Positions 8,266-17,679 are shown, counted from the first letter of the stretch. The stretch is 59,697 nucleotides of DNA from Hyphomicrobiales bacterium (GCA_003228955.1 QIGN01000152.1:1-59697), one strand, 5' to 3'. Numbers and translations are program-made. The notes: generated by a model not told the origin, from the sequence alone.

Positions 8266-8655
8266 TTATTTCCCATCGGGCAGATTGTCCGCAATCCAGC
8301 GCGTAAGGCCGCCCTCGTCTATTTCGCCGGCGGCTACGCCAAGCATGATCGCCGTTGCATCGGGTTGAGGCGGCACAAATCGAATTCCGTTGATACGGAG
8401 AAATCCCGCCAGCGCGAGAAACGCAACCCGCTTGTTGCCGTCTACGAAAGGATGGTTTTTTGCAATACCAAAGCCGTAAGCGGCGGCCAGTGCCGGCAAC
8501 TCCGCTTTTTCATACGCCCATTTGTCGACCGGGCGGTTGAGCGCAGACTCCAGCGCGCCTTGATCGCGAAGGCCCGTCCCTCCGCCGAACCGCTCCAGCT
8601 GACGCTCATGGGTTACAAGTATCTCCTGCAGCGTCAGCCACCGGGGTTCTTTCAC
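8266..8655 (-). CDS. doc: Doc-family (Fic fold) toxin
   Basis: Doc toxins of the Fic fold phosphorylate elongation factor Tu. The 129-residue length is typical. The catalytic motif HPFVDGNKR (68-76) fits the Doc consensus HxFx(D/N)(A/G)NKR, so the toxin appears active. The start is a GTG overlapping the antitoxin stop (GTGA), giving translational coupling. The antitoxin is AbrB/MazE-like rather than Phd-like, a pairing that is known but less common. Confidence 0.92.
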   Translation of the reverse strand: MKEPRWLTLQEILVTHERQLERFGGGTGLRDQGALESALNRPVDKWAYEKAELPALAAAYGFGIAKNHPFVDGNKRVAFLALAGFLRINGIRFVPPQPDATAIMLGVAAGEIDEGGLTRWIADNLPDGK

Positions 8656-8876
8656 TTCGCCAAGGCTTTCAGCGTATCTTTATACTCATCCATCAGATCG
8701 TCCATGATGGACATGGCTTCATCGAAGTCAGGGTCATACGGCGTCAACCGGGCGCCACCTTCAGGCAACTCTGTAATATATACCGACTGCCCCTGCTTCA
8801 GCCCTAATCGGGCAAGAAATTCCTTCGGCAGAATAATGCCCGTGGAGTTTCCGATTTTCTTGATCTCGAGTTTCAT
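8652..8876 (-). CDS. AbrB/MazE-type antitoxin of Doc
   Basis: This 74-residue protein begins MKLEIKKIGNSTGIILPKEF, the swapped-hairpin AbrB/MazE DNA-binding domain, which takes up about the first 48 residues. The acidic tail (PDFDEAMSIMDDLMDEYKD) would bind and block the toxin. I chose the ATG at 8876. The frame extends 14 residues further but the added part lies outside the domain. The gene lies just 38 bases downstream of the pepF stop. Its promoter must therefore be in that gap or inside pepF, or it is read through from pepF. Confidence 0.88.
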   Translation of the reverse strand: MKLEIKKIGNSTGIILPKEFLARLGLKQGQSVYITELPEGGARLTPYDPDFDEAMSIMDDLMDEYKDTLKALAK

Positions 8877-8914
8877 GGGACCAGCTCCAGTTATGTTGTA
8901 CAGAATGTCACGCC

Positions 8915-10780
8915 TCACGCGTCCATCGCCTCCAGCTCATCGATCAGGTCCTCGATGACCTTCAGCCCGATGGCCCAGAAGTCCGGGTCGCTCGCGTCCA
9001 GGGCGAAGGGCTCAAGCAATTCCTTGTGGTGCTTGGTGCCGCCGGCACGCAGCATATCGAGGTATTTTTCGGCAAATCCGTCATGCGCGTTTTCGTAAAC
9101 CGCGTAGAGCGAGTTCACGAGGCACTCGCCGAACGCATAGGCATAGACATAAAAGGGCGAGTGGATGAAATGCGGGATATAGCACCAGAAGGTTTCGTAT
9201 CCGGGCCTGAGATCGATGGCCGGTCCCAGGCTTGCGCGCTGGACGTCCATCCAGATTTCGCCAAGCTGATCGGAGGTGAGCTCGCCCTCCCCGCGGGCGG
9301 TGTGGACCTTGCGCTCAAAGCTGTAGAAGGCAATCTGGCGGACTACCGTATTGAGCATGTCCTCGACCTTTGAGGCGATGAGTGCCTTGCGCTCTTTCGG
9401 GGTTTTTGCCTGGGCAAGAAGCGTCCTGAAGGTCAGCATTTCACCGAACACGCTGGCCGTTTCCGCCAGCGTCAGGGGCGTGGGCGCCATCAGCGGCCCC
9501 TGTTTCGCCGCCAGAACCTGATGCACGCCGTGACCCAGCTCATGGGCCAGCGTCATCACATCGCGCGGCTTGCCCTGATAGTTCATCAGGATATAGGGGT
9601 GCGCACTCGGCACCGTGGGATGTGAAAAAGCGCCGGGCGATTTTCCCTCGCGCACGGGTGCGTCAATCCAGTTCTTCTCGAAAAATTCTTTCGCGATGGC
9701 CGCCATCTCGGGGGCAAAAGCGCCATAGGCGTCGAGCACCAGGTCTTGCGCCCGCGCCCACTCGATCACCTGTTTGGACTGTTCGGGCAGTGGCGCGTTG
9801 CGGTCCCAGTGAGCGAGCTTGTCCTGCCCCATCCAGCGCGCCTTGAGCGCATAGTAGCGGTGCGACATGCGCGGATAGGCGTCCTCGACCGCGTCCACAA
9901 GCGCATCGACGACCGGGCGCTCGACCCGGTTTGCCAGGTGGCGCGAATCGGCCACGTCTTCAAAGCCGCGCCAGCGGTCGGAGATTTCCTTGTCCTTCGC
10001 CAGCGTATTGGTGATGAGCGTGAACAGCCGCAGATTTTCCCCGAAAACGCCGCTTAGCGCCTGCGAGGCCTCCTTGCGTTTCGCGCCGTCGCGGTCCAGC
10101 AGGCGGTTGAGTGTCAGCTCAAGGCCCAGTTCCTCACCGTCTATCTTGAAACGCAGCGCCGTCATGGTCTCGTTGAACAGCCGGTTCCACGCACCGCGTC
10201 CGGAGACGGATTTCTCATGGAACAGTTTTTCGATTTCATCCGAGAGCTGGTAGGGCTTCTCCTTGCGCAAATCCTCAATCCAGGGTGCAAAATGCGCCAG
10301 CTCGTCATCCTTGAGCGCGGCTTCCAGAACGCCGTCATCCAGGCGGTTGAATTCAAGCTCATAGAACAGCAGCTTGGTGGTGATGCCCGTCAGTTTTTCC
10401 TGAACGTCACCGTAGAACTTGGCCGTTACCGGATCGGACGTGTCGCCCGCATACAGCAGTCCGGCATAGGACCCGACCCGGCCGATACGGTCGCTCATGG
10501 CCTCATAGACGCGTATGCTTCCGGCCAGCGCGGCTCCACCCTGCCCGGCCAGAGAAGGCAGGGCGCCCTGATAACGGGCCTGAAACGCGTCCGCCTCCTT
10601 ATCCAGCCTGGCCAGGTCGGATTTGAGCTCTTTTGAGTCCGGCCCGGAATACAGGTCCGACAGGTCCCATTCCGGCATCTCGCCCAGAGCGGCGGCGGCG
10701 GCGTCCGCCGAAGCCGATTTGTCGCGCGGTATTTCCATTCCGGAAAACATCGTCAGGTGAGTCGTCATGTGCTGTTTCAT
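8915..10780 (-). CDS. pepF: Oligoendopeptidase F (M3 family zinc peptidase)
   Basis: PepF cleaves peptides of roughly 7-17 residues in the cytoplasm. The product is 621 residues with an N-terminal M3 lobe and the zinc site HELGHGVHQ (His413, Glu414, His417), with the third ligand in LAETASVFGEML downstream. The PHFIHSPFYVYAYAFGECL segment near the C-terminus matches the pepF/M3 family. GGGAG sits very close to the ATG at 10780. An in-frame ATG four codons later is an alternative start. There is no signal peptide. The gene is divergent from the response regulator. Confidence 0.95.
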   Translation of the reverse strand: MKQHMTTHLTMFSGMEIPRDKSASADAAAAALGEMPEWDLSDLYSGPDSKELKSDLARLDKEADAFQARYQGALPSLAGQGGAALAGSIRVYEAMSDRIGRVGSYAGLLYAGDTSDPVTAKFYGDVQEKLTGITTKLLFYELEFNRLDDGVLEAALKDDELAHFAPWIEDLRKEKPYQLSDEIEKLFHEKSVSGRGAWNRLFNETMTALRFKIDGEELGLELTLNRLLDRDGAKRKEASQALSGVFGENLRLFTLITNTLAKDKEISDRWRGFEDVADSRHLANRVERPVVDALVDAVEDAYPRMSHRYYALKARWMGQDKLAHWDRNAPLPEQSKQVIEWARAQDLVLDAYGAFAPEMAAIAKEFFEKNWIDAPVREGKSPGAFSHPTVPSAHPYILMNYQGKPRDVMTLAHELGHGVHQVLAAKQGPLMAPTPLTLAETASVFGEMLTFRTLLAQAKTPKERKALIASKVEDMLNTVVRQIAFYSFERKVHTARGEGELTSDQLGEIWMDVQRASLGPAIDLRPGYETFWCYIPHFIHSPFYVYAYAFGECLVNSLYAVYENAHDGFAEKYLDMLRAGGTKHHKELLEPFALDASDPDFWAIGLKVIEDLIDELEAMDA

Positions 10781-11059
10781 CGCTCCCGAAATACGGTTTT
10801 TGCGTTGTTTCTAATGTGCGGCGGCGGGCTTCCCGCTTCAAGTGACGAATTTGTAAAAAGAAAAAAACTTAAGGACTGCCTGCATTTGCGACGGTTGCCG
10901 GCCCAAAATCGAACAGCAAGTAAAGAGGTTTTTTACCATCTTGGCCTAACGTGCAGGTGTAAACCGGCTGATTTGTGCCTGCGCGGACGTCTTTGTCGGC
11001 GCGACTGAGGCCGGTTCGGGTTGTTTTGAGTAACAGTACAAGAGTAGTGAGTTCGCGTT

Positions 11060-12565
11060 ATGGCCAAGTGCATCCTGATCGTCGATGACGACCCTGCCCA
11101 GCGGCGTATCCTCGAAGAAACCGTCAAGACATTCGGACATTCGACCGTCGTCGCGGAGGGCGGCGACCAGGCGCTCGACTGTCTCAGGCAAGACGGTGCG
11201 AAAATCGACCTGATCCTGCTGGATCTGGTCATGCCGGGCCTCGATGGCATGGGCGTTCTGGACCGGTTGCGTCCCGACCCCGCCTCCCCGCCCGTTATCG
11301 TTCAGACCGCCAACGGCTCCATGGATACCGCCATCGGCGCCATGCGCGCGGGCGCGACCGATTTCGTCGTCAAACCGGTGAGTCCGGAGCGGCTTGAGGT
11401 GTCCATCAAGAATGCACTGCGAATCAACACGCTTGAGGGCGAGATAAACCGGATCGCCCGCAAGGTGACCGGCACGCTTAAATTCGGCGATCTGATTGCC
11501 AAGGGCGAGGCCATGTCCCGGGTGATTGAGCTCGGCAAGCGCGCCGGTCAATCGAACATTCCGGTCCTTGTCGAAGGCGAAAGTGGTGTTGGCAAGGAAC
11601 TGATCGCACTGGCCATTCAGGGCGAAAGCGAGCGCGCCGGCAAGCCCTTTGTCACGGTGAACTGCGGCGCAATTCCGGAAAATCTTGTGGAGAGTACTCT
11701 GTTCGGCCACGAAAAGGGGTCCTTTACCGGCGCCGTCGCCAGGCGCGAGGGCAAATTCGCCGAAGCCGATGGCGGCACGCTGTTCCTCGACGAAATTGGC
11801 GAGTTGCCGCTCGATGCGCAGGTTAAACTGCTGCGCGCGCTTCAGGAGGGGGAAATCGACCCCGTCGGCGCCAAGCGCCCGGTCAAGGTGGATTTCCGGC
11901 TCATTTCCGCAACCAATCAGGACATGATCAAGCTCGTCCGTGACGGCAAGTTCCGCGAGGATCTCTATTATCGGATCAACGTGTTCCCCGTGTGGGTGCC
12001 GCCGCTGCGCGAGCGCATGGTCGATGTGCCGGAACTGATTGAACATTTCGTGGAGCGGTTTGCCTCCGAGGAAGGCAAGAAGATCGACGGCGTCAGCCCA
12101 GAGGCGCTGGATATGATCCAGCGCTATCCGTGGCCGGGCAATGTGCGCCAGCTGGAAAACGCGATCTTCCGCGCGGTCGTCCTGGCCGACCAGAGCACGC
12201 TCACGGTCAACGAATTCCCGCAGATCGCGGCTCATGTGGAAGGTTTCGAGGCGATGACCCCGCCCGCGCCCGCGCCAAAAGACGACACACCGAAGATCGA
12301 AGGTCCCGTCATCCTCGGCGCCGAGGCCACGATTCCCGCGACCATCGCCCTGTCAGGCGACAAGGGGCGCGAGGAACTTGGCATTCCGGCGCTGGATCAG
12401 GCCGGGAATGTTCGCGCCCTCGAGGAAGTCGAAGCCGACATGATTCGTCTGGCGATCGGGCGATATCGCGGCCACATGACGGAAATCGCCAAGAAGCTGG
12501 GCATCGGCCGCTCTACTCTCTACCGCAAAATGCGCGAATTCGGGCTCGAAGCCCATACAAGTTGA
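11060..12565 (+). CDS. NtrC-type sigma-54-dependent response regulator (GSFTGA variant)
   Basis: This 501-residue regulator has three domains. The receiver (1-120) has the acidic pair at 10-11 and the phosphoacceptor Asp55. The AAA+ domain (about 145-380) has Walker A GESGVGKE (173-180) and Walker B LFLDEIGE (241-248). A Fis-type helix-turn-helix near the C-terminus contains EIAKKLGIGRSTLYRK. The sigma-54 contact loop reads GSFTGA (220-225) instead of GAFTGA. A poorly conserved linker of about 60 residues, rich in proline and alanine, precedes the HTH. No histidine kinase is nearby, so it is an orphan. It stands directly upstream of an L,D-transpeptidase and may control envelope genes, which is inference from position only. 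Confidence 0.93.
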   Translation: MAKCILIVDDDPAQRRILEETVKTFGHSTVVAEGGDQALDCLRQDGAKIDLILLDLVMPGLDGMGVLDRLRPDPASPPVIVQTANGSMDTAIGAMRAGATDFVVKPVSPERLEVSIKNALRINTLEGEINRIARKVTGTLKFGDLIAKGEAMSRVIELGKRAGQSNIPVLVEGESGVGKELIALAIQGESERAGKPFVTVNCGAIPENLVESTLFGHEKGSFTGAVARREGKFAEADGGTLFLDEIGELPLDAQVKLLRALQEGEIDPVGAKRPVKVDFRLISATNQDMIKLVRDGKFREDLYYRINVFPVWVPPLRERMVDVPELIEHFVERFASEEGKKIDGVSPEALDMIQRYPWPGNVRQLENAIFRAVVLADQSTLTVNEFPQIAAHVEGFEAMTPPAPAPKDDTPKIEGPVILGAEATIPATIALSGDKGREELGIPALDQAGNVRALEEVEADMIRLAIGRYRGHMTEIAKKLGIGRSTLYRKMREFGLEAHTS

Positions 12566-12572
12566 CGAAATC

Positions 12573-12598
12573 GTGGCAAAGGATGGCAAGAATGCCAC
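12573..12598. promoter_or_regulatory. TGGCA repeats and inverted repeat before the L,D-transpeptidase gene
   Basis: GTGGCA (12573-12578), TGGCA (12584-12588) and TGCCAC (12593-12598) form a direct and inverted repeat set. The core is TGGCA-AGAA-TGCCA. It lies just after the regulator stop and 135 bases before the L,D-transpeptidase ATG. It could be an operator. It does not fit the sigma-54 promoter pattern TGGCAC-N5-TTGC. Confidence 0.35.
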
Positions 12599-12733
12599 AG
12601 TGTACAATAAAATGCCCCGAGTCACGGCGGATAACGCGTTCGTTGCTGGTCAAAGGCAAGATCGCATAATAGCTTTCGGTGAGCTTTGGAGCGAGTTGAG
12701 AATTCAAGATTTTTCTGAAATGAGGAGGGACGG

Positions 12734-14467
12734 ATGAAGTTGCGATTGAGTGTAGCGTTTGGCTTGATCCTTGGATCGGCTCTGGCGGGTCCGGTTCTGG
12801 CAGTCGAACATGAGGCGCCGGAGCTGCCTATTGCGCGTTCTGACATATCCGAACAACCTGCCGCGCTGTCTGGCGGGCCGGAACAACTGAACACACAGAC
12901 CGATGCGGTCCTTGCAGCGGTTCAGGACCAGTTGGCTCAACCCTTCAAGAAAAAGAGCAAATATGAAACGGCCGAGCACGGCGCTCTGGTCGCATATTAC
13001 GCTGAAAGCGGAAAAATGCTCTGGGTCGATGAAAACGGCCTCCTGCCCAAGGCCCGCCTTGTCATAAAAGAACTTACCCGCGCGGCCGATTATGGCCTCA
13101 ATCCGGGCGACTATGATCTGCCTGAAGAAATCGTGCTTTCTTCCAGCGACACTACTCCGACCGCGCGCCTGGCTGAATTCGAACTCAAAATGAGCCATGC
13201 GGCGCTGGCCTATGCGCGCCATGCACGCGGCGGACGCAAGGCGCCGCAGGAAATCAGGTATAGTCTGGATCCGACGCTTGATCTCCCCGTACCCTCCGAG
13301 ATGATGGAGCGGATGGCGGTGCTGGACGACCCGGCCCCCTATCTGCGGGACTTCAACCCCAAGCATCCTCAGTTCGAGGCTTTGCGGCAGGTCCTCCTGA
13401 AAATGCGCGGCGGCCCCACCACCGAGGAAAAGCGCATTGTAATTCCGAAAGGTCCCACGCTCAGGCCCGGCGTTACCCATGAGCAAATCGTACTGCTGCG
13501 CAAGCGGCTGAAAGTGCCGGTGCCCATGAAGGACGGCGTTCCGCTGTTCAAGGCCGGCGTGTATGGCTCCGAACTCGAAATGGCGGTCAAGGCCTTTCAG
13601 AAAAAACGCGGTCTGTCGGCCGAAGGTCTCGTTGGTCCGCAGACCCGCCGCGCACTCAATGGCGGTAAGGCCCCGAAGTACCGGATGAAGACAATCCTGG
13701 CGAACATGGAGCGCTGGCGCTGGATTCCGAACAATCTCGACAAGCTGAATGTCCGGGTGAATATCCCTGAATTCCGTTATCGCGTTTATGATGGCGAAGA
13801 GGTGGTCACCGACGCGCGGGTCATCGTCGGCCGGCCCAGGAACCAGACGCCGGTTTTCTCGGACTCGATGAAATTTTTGGTGTTCAAGCCCTACTGGAAC
13901 GTCCCCAACGGCATCAAGAGAGATAAAATTATTCCCCTCATCCAGCAGGACCGCGGTGGTGGATGGTTCAGGTCTTCATCGCGCCCGAGGGTCCTTGAAC
14001 AGCAAAATATGTTTGTCTCATACAAGGGCAAGAACATAGACGCCTCCAAGGTCAACTGGAACAAGGTGAATATCAGCCAGTACCGCTTCTATCAGATGCC
14101 CGGACCGAACAATGCCATGGGAGCCGTGAAGTTCAAGTTCCCGAACAAGCATGTTGTCTATCTGCACGACACGCCGACCAGAAACCTGTTCGACAAAACC
14201 GTGCGTGCCTACAGCTATGGTTGCGTACGGGTGCGTAACCCGCGCAAGCTCGCGGAAATCCTCCTTACCCGCGTCAACCCAGGCTGGACAGCGGGCCGTG
14301 TTGCCGCCGCTTTCAAAGGTAAACCGAATCAGCGCGTGAACCTTAAGACGCCGGTTCCGGTTAACATCACCTACTTCACGGCGCGCGTGGAAAAAAGCGG
14401 AAAAGTCACCTATTTCGCCGATATCTACGGTCATGACGCGCGCATGGCAAAAGCCCTGAATCTCTAG
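12734..14467 (+). CDS. L,D-transpeptidase (YcbB/LdtD-like) with peptidoglycan-binding domain
   Basis: This 577-residue secreted enzyme makes 3-3 cross-links in peptidoglycan. It has a signal peptide (about 1-23), an N-terminal scaffold domain (GKMLWVDENGLLPKARLVIK, as in YcbB), a peptidoglycan-binding domain (AVKAFQKKRGLSAEGLVGPQ, about 275-305) and a YkuD catalytic domain. The active site VYLHDTP…YSYGCVRV carries Cys497. A lid insert in the YkuD domain is typical of the YcbB type. It follows the orphan regulator and precedes a DUF882 peptidase. A hairpin terminator follows the stop. Confidence 0.93.
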   Translation: MKLRLSVAFGLILGSALAGPVLAVEHEAPELPIARSDISEQPAALSGGPEQLNTQTDAVLAAVQDQLAQPFKKKSKYETAEHGALVAYYAESGKMLWVDENGLLPKARLVIKELTRAADYGLNPGDYDLPEEIVLSSSDTTPTARLAEFELKMSHAALAYARHARGGRKAPQEIRYSLDPTLDLPVPSEMMERMAVLDDPAPYLRDFNPKHPQFEALRQVLLKMRGGPTTEEKRIVIPKGPTLRPGVTHEQIVLLRKRLKVPVPMKDGVPLFKAGVYGSELEMAVKAFQKKRGLSAEGLVGPQTRRALNGGKAPKYRMKTILANMERWRWIPNNLDKLNVRVNIPEFRYRVYDGEEVVTDARVIVGRPRNQTPVFSDSMKFLVFKPYWNVPNGIKRDKIIPLIQQDRGGGWFRSSSRPRVLEQQNMFVSYKGKNIDASKVNWNKVNISQYRFYQMPGPNNAMGAVKFKFPNKHVVYLHDTPTRNLFDKTVRAYSYGCVRVRNPRKLAEILLTRVNPGWTAGRVAAAFKGKPNQRVNLKTPVPVNITYFTARVEKSGKVTYFADIYGHDARMAKALNL

Positions 14468-14489
14468 ATTATTCAGGGAATTAGCATTT

Positions 14490-14526
14490 ACTCACGCGCC
14501 CTGCATTGTGCCAGGTGCGCGTGAGT
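14490..14526 (+). terminator. Probable rho-independent terminator after the L,D-transpeptidase
   Basis: ACTCACGCGC (14490-14499) pairs perfectly with GCGCGTGAGT (14517-14526). CCTG/CAGG extends the stem inward past one bulged T, and the loop is eight bases. A short T-containing run (TTTGCGTTTGCG) follows on the plus strand. The T-run is poor, so termination efficiency is uncertain. Confidence 0.6.
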
Positions 14527-14704
14527 TTGCGTTTGCGCCATTGTTTCCTCGCAATTCCAAAGTTACTATTGCTTAATGATATGACCTGAAACATGGCGTC
14601 GGCCCCCGCCGCCGCTGTTAAACTCAGGATAGGGATGTGGGCCGACACATGTTGTGGGGACCACCGTATCAGTCATACGGCAACAGTAGGGACCGGGGGA
14701 AATC

Positions 14705-15928
14705 TTGCGACCAGTTTTCGAGCGCGCAACGCGGGCGTTTTTACCTGCGGCCCTGACTGTGGGTCTTGCCGGAGCCCTTGGCGTTGCCGGGGCCACCTGG
14801 GGTGCGCAGGCGGCGGGCGATAGCCGGTCCCTCACCTTCTACAATGTCAACACCAAGGAAACGGTTACGATAAAATTCATGCGTGAGGGCAATTTCCTGC
14901 CCGACGGCATGAAGCAGATCAATTACATCATGCGGGACTGGCGCCGCGATAAGCCGACAAGGATGGACCCGGAACTGATCAATACGATCTGGGAATTGTA
15001 TCAGGAACTCGGCTCCAGCGAGCCGATCCATCTGATTTCCGCCTACCGGTCGAAAAAGACCAACGAGAGGCTTCGGCGCCGGGGCGGGGGCCAGGCCCGC
15101 AAGAGTCAGCATATTCTGGGCAAGGCCGCCGATATTCACTTTCCCGATGTTCCGGTCAAGAAGTTGAGGAATTCCGCGCTGGTGCGCGAGGTCGGCGGAG
15201 TCGGTTACTACCCCAAATCCGGGCGTCCATTCATCCATGTGGACACCGGGCGCGTGCGCAACTGGCCGCGCCTGCCGCGCCAGGAGCTGGCGGCCCTGTT
15301 CCCCAACGGCAAGACCGAGTATTTGCCGCGCGACGGCCGCCCGATTACCAGGCGCGATTCCCGCATTGCAATAGCCAAGCTGGACCGGAAGATCGACAGC
15401 TTCATCGAAACGAAAAGCAAAATCAGGCTTCCCGCTAAAATGTTGATGGCGGGCTTGACGCCAACTTCCCTCAAATGGCCCGGGGCCTCGATGGAAACGA
15501 CCGCCTCGATACCGCGCGAAACGCCCCCCGCCCCGCCCGCCGGGCCGGATCTGGCGGCCCTGCGCACGGCCGCTTTGTCGCCGGCTCGCGAACCGGTTGT
15601 CGTCAAGGCTCCCCTGGCCACGCCCGGGATTGCCATTACGCAACTTGCCGATGCCGAGCACCCTGAGGAGTTGACCTACCTGCCATTTTCAGTGGTTACG
15701 CTGCTGGGGGATGCACGCATCGCCTCGGATCGCCAGCTAGCGCAGCTGACGGCGCCGGGCGCGGATGAAGAGGGCTATCTGTTCAAAGACCACGAAGGCG
15801 GCTATTCGGCCTCGCTCGCGAAAGGTCTTGGCTATACGCAGAAACTGGCCCTGGTGACCTTCGGCACATCAAGCAGCAAGACCGCCAGTGCGGTGGCCAT
15901 GACGCGCATCCGCACCGCCAGCCGGTAA
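14705..15928 (+). CDS. DUF882 / M15-like peptidoglycan peptidase with long C-terminal extension
   Basis: This 407-residue protein starts at a TTG preceded by GGGGGAAA. It has a basic start and a signal-anchor (about 12-36) and then a DUF882 (peptidase M15_2) domain of about 150 residues. The zinc ligands are visible in SQHILGKAADIHFPD and PFIHVDTG. Relatives cut or trim peptidoglycan peptides. The last 200 residues are low in recognisable structure, rich in alanine and proline, and not part of the known domain. The pairing with an L,D-transpeptidase just upstream is common in Rhizobiales and fits cell-wall maturation. Confidence 0.88.
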   Translation: MRPVFERATRAFLPAALTVGLAGALGVAGATWGAQAAGDSRSLTFYNVNTKETVTIKFMREGNFLPDGMKQINYIMRDWRRDKPTRMDPELINTIWELYQELGSSEPIHLISAYRSKKTNERLRRRGGGQARKSQHILGKAADIHFPDVPVKKLRNSALVREVGGVGYYPKSGRPFIHVDTGRVRNWPRLPRQELAALFPNGKTEYLPRDGRPITRRDSRIAIAKLDRKIDSFIETKSKIRLPAKMLMAGLTPTSLKWPGASMETTASIPRETPPAPPAGPDLAALRTAALSPAREPVVVKAPLATPGIAITQLADAEHPEELTYLPFSVVTLLGDARIASDRQLAQLTAPGADEEGYLFKDHEGGYSASLAKGLGYTQKLALVTFGTSSSKTASAVAMTRIRTASR

Positions 15929-16036
15929 GCGGGACTGGCCCATTTCAACTGATACAGGCGGCGGGTAGCTTTGACCGGTTCGCACATTCTTCGAGACGCG
16001 AGTTCTGAATCAATACCCCTGGTATGAGTCCCTAAC

Positions 16037-16306
16037 CTAAATCGCGGGGTCGTCCCCGGGCACCATGCCGAGCGCCATCAGATAAGTGGCGAGCACCGCT
16101 TCCTGCTCCTCGCGCTCCTGGGCATCCTGCTTTCTCAGGCCCACCACCTTCCTCAATATCTTCGCATCGAAACCCATGACCTTGGCCTCTGAATAGACCT
16201 CGCGAATGTCGCCGGTCAGCGCCGCTTTTTCCTCTTCCAGCCGCTCGATGCGCTCGACAAAAGCACGCAAATGATCGCGGGTTCCAGATTGCAATACGTC
16301 GGACAT
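16037..16306 (-). CDS. DUF2312 protein (GapR-like nucleoid-associated protein)
   Basis: This 89-residue protein has the DUF2312 signature: [34 protein letters not shown] and [12 protein letters not shown]. The Caulobacter member, GapR, is an essential DNA-clamp protein that binds overtwisted AT-rich DNA and stimulates topoisomerases. The N-terminal coiled coil and basic helix are intact. The C-terminus ([13 protein letters not shown]) is standard for the family. Confidence 0.92.
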   Translation of the reverse strand: MSDVLQSGTRDHLRAFVERIERLEEEKAALTGDIREVYSEAKVMGFDAKILRKVVGLRKQDAQEREEQEAVLATYLMALGMVPGDDPAI

Positions 16307-16439
16307 GGGGGTCTACCCTGTTGCGCCGGGAAGGGCGGGCGTTTCGTGGGCCCCAAGGAGTAGCCACAGCGGGGAAGACGATCAAGACGGGCACACGAGT
16401 TATCCAGTGATAAGAAAGTTCCTGTGCGAAAAAGCGCTT

Positions 16440-16754
<315 letters not shown>

Positions 16755-16774
16755 GTGCGGCTCCTATGGTTGGT

Positions 16775-17617
16775 TCAGGCTGTGGCGCGTGTGTCGGTAT
16801 TGGACCCGTAGTGGCGCACCGAATTGAGTGGCGCATCGCGCGCACTGTCCTTCAGCACCGCGCCCACGATACGCGCCAGCCTCTCACCCCATTCAAGCTG
16901 CCCGGCGGTCTCGCGCACAAGGTCCTGCCTGATCTCAATGAGCGCGTGGGCCAGCCCGCGCTTCGTCCCGTGGCGATAGAGGCAGTCGCCCTTCAATTCT
17001 CCCGAATAAGGCACATTTTCGCCAATGACGAGGCCATCTTCCGCGCGCAGCGCCTCGAGCATCGGCACCGGCATCCGCGGGTCGTTGTCCCACAAAATGG
17101 TCGCATGCCAGGGCCTCTGGGTTCCGCGCCAGTTGTGCGTGAATGTATGAACCGACAGGAGGGCGGGTGGATATCCCGCGGCGATGGCGCCATCAATCGC
17201 GGTTTCGATGGCGCTATGGTAGGGGGTGTAATACTGGTCAACCCGCCGCTGCCGCTCCGCCGCGTCATGAGCCGCGTTTCCCGGCACAACCGCGCCGTCG
17301 GAAAGACGCATGATGAGGGTCGGATCGTCATCCCCCCGGTTGGCGTCGATGAGAAGCCGCGAGAAGCCCGATAGAATTGCCGGCGCATTGAGCCGCCGGG
17401 AGATTTCCCCGACCACCCCCGCCGCGCCGATGTCATAGCCGATATGGCGTTCAAGCTGCTCCGGATCGAGCCCAAGCGTTCCATATTCGGGGGGAAGCGC
17501 GTTGCTGGCGTGATCGCACACAATCAGCAGTCCGGCGCCCGCCTCGCCTTCAATACACGAAAAAGGGGAAAACACTTTTGCCTCTCCACCGGGTGCCCTA
17601 TCGGCTAGTCTCTTCAT
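16775..17617 (-). CDS. N-formylglutamate amidohydrolase-like protein, paralogue 1
   Basis: From the ATG at 17617 the protein has 280 residues. LLIVCDHASNALPPEYGTLG, HIGYDIGAAGV, SRLLIDANR and LLSVHTFTHNW are blocks of the N-formylglutamate amidohydrolase (FGase) family, which hydrolyses N-formylglutamate or related N-acyl compounds. The frame runs 33 residues further upstream, but that part is not conserved and would overlap the promoter of the divergent exporter. TATAGT lies just upstream of the chosen ATG as a possible -10. It is distantly related to the second family member at 30081 and belongs to a different subgroup, so the substrate is open. Confidence 0.87.
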   Translation of the reverse strand: MKRLADRAPGGEAKVFSPFSCIEGEAGAGLLIVCDHASNALPPEYGTLGLDPEQLERHIGYDIGAAGVVGEISRRLNAPAILSGFSRLLIDANRGDDDPTLIMRLSDGAVVPGNAAHDAAERQRRVDQYYTPYHSAIETAIDGAIAAGYPPALLSVHTFTHNWRGTQRPWHATILWDNDPRMPVPMLEALRAEDGLVIGENVPYSGELKGDCLYRHGTKRGLAHALIEIRQDLVRETAGQLEWGERLARIVGAVLKDSARDAPLNSVRHYGSNTDTRATA

Positions 17618-17679
17618 CGTGGGCACTATAGTAAGCGCTACAGCCCAGGTCATGCACTCATGAGGAAATTTCACGGAAA

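Noticed and set aside
10946-12235. 429-codon minus-strand frame antisense to the sigma-54 regulator
   Set aside because: The plus strand encodes intact receiver, AAA+ and HTH domains. The antisense product shows no domain and has no ribosome site.
12562-12610. Sigma-54 promoter before the L,D-transpeptidase gene
   Set aside because: TGGCA repeats are present, but the required GG-N10-GC spacing with TTGC is not found.
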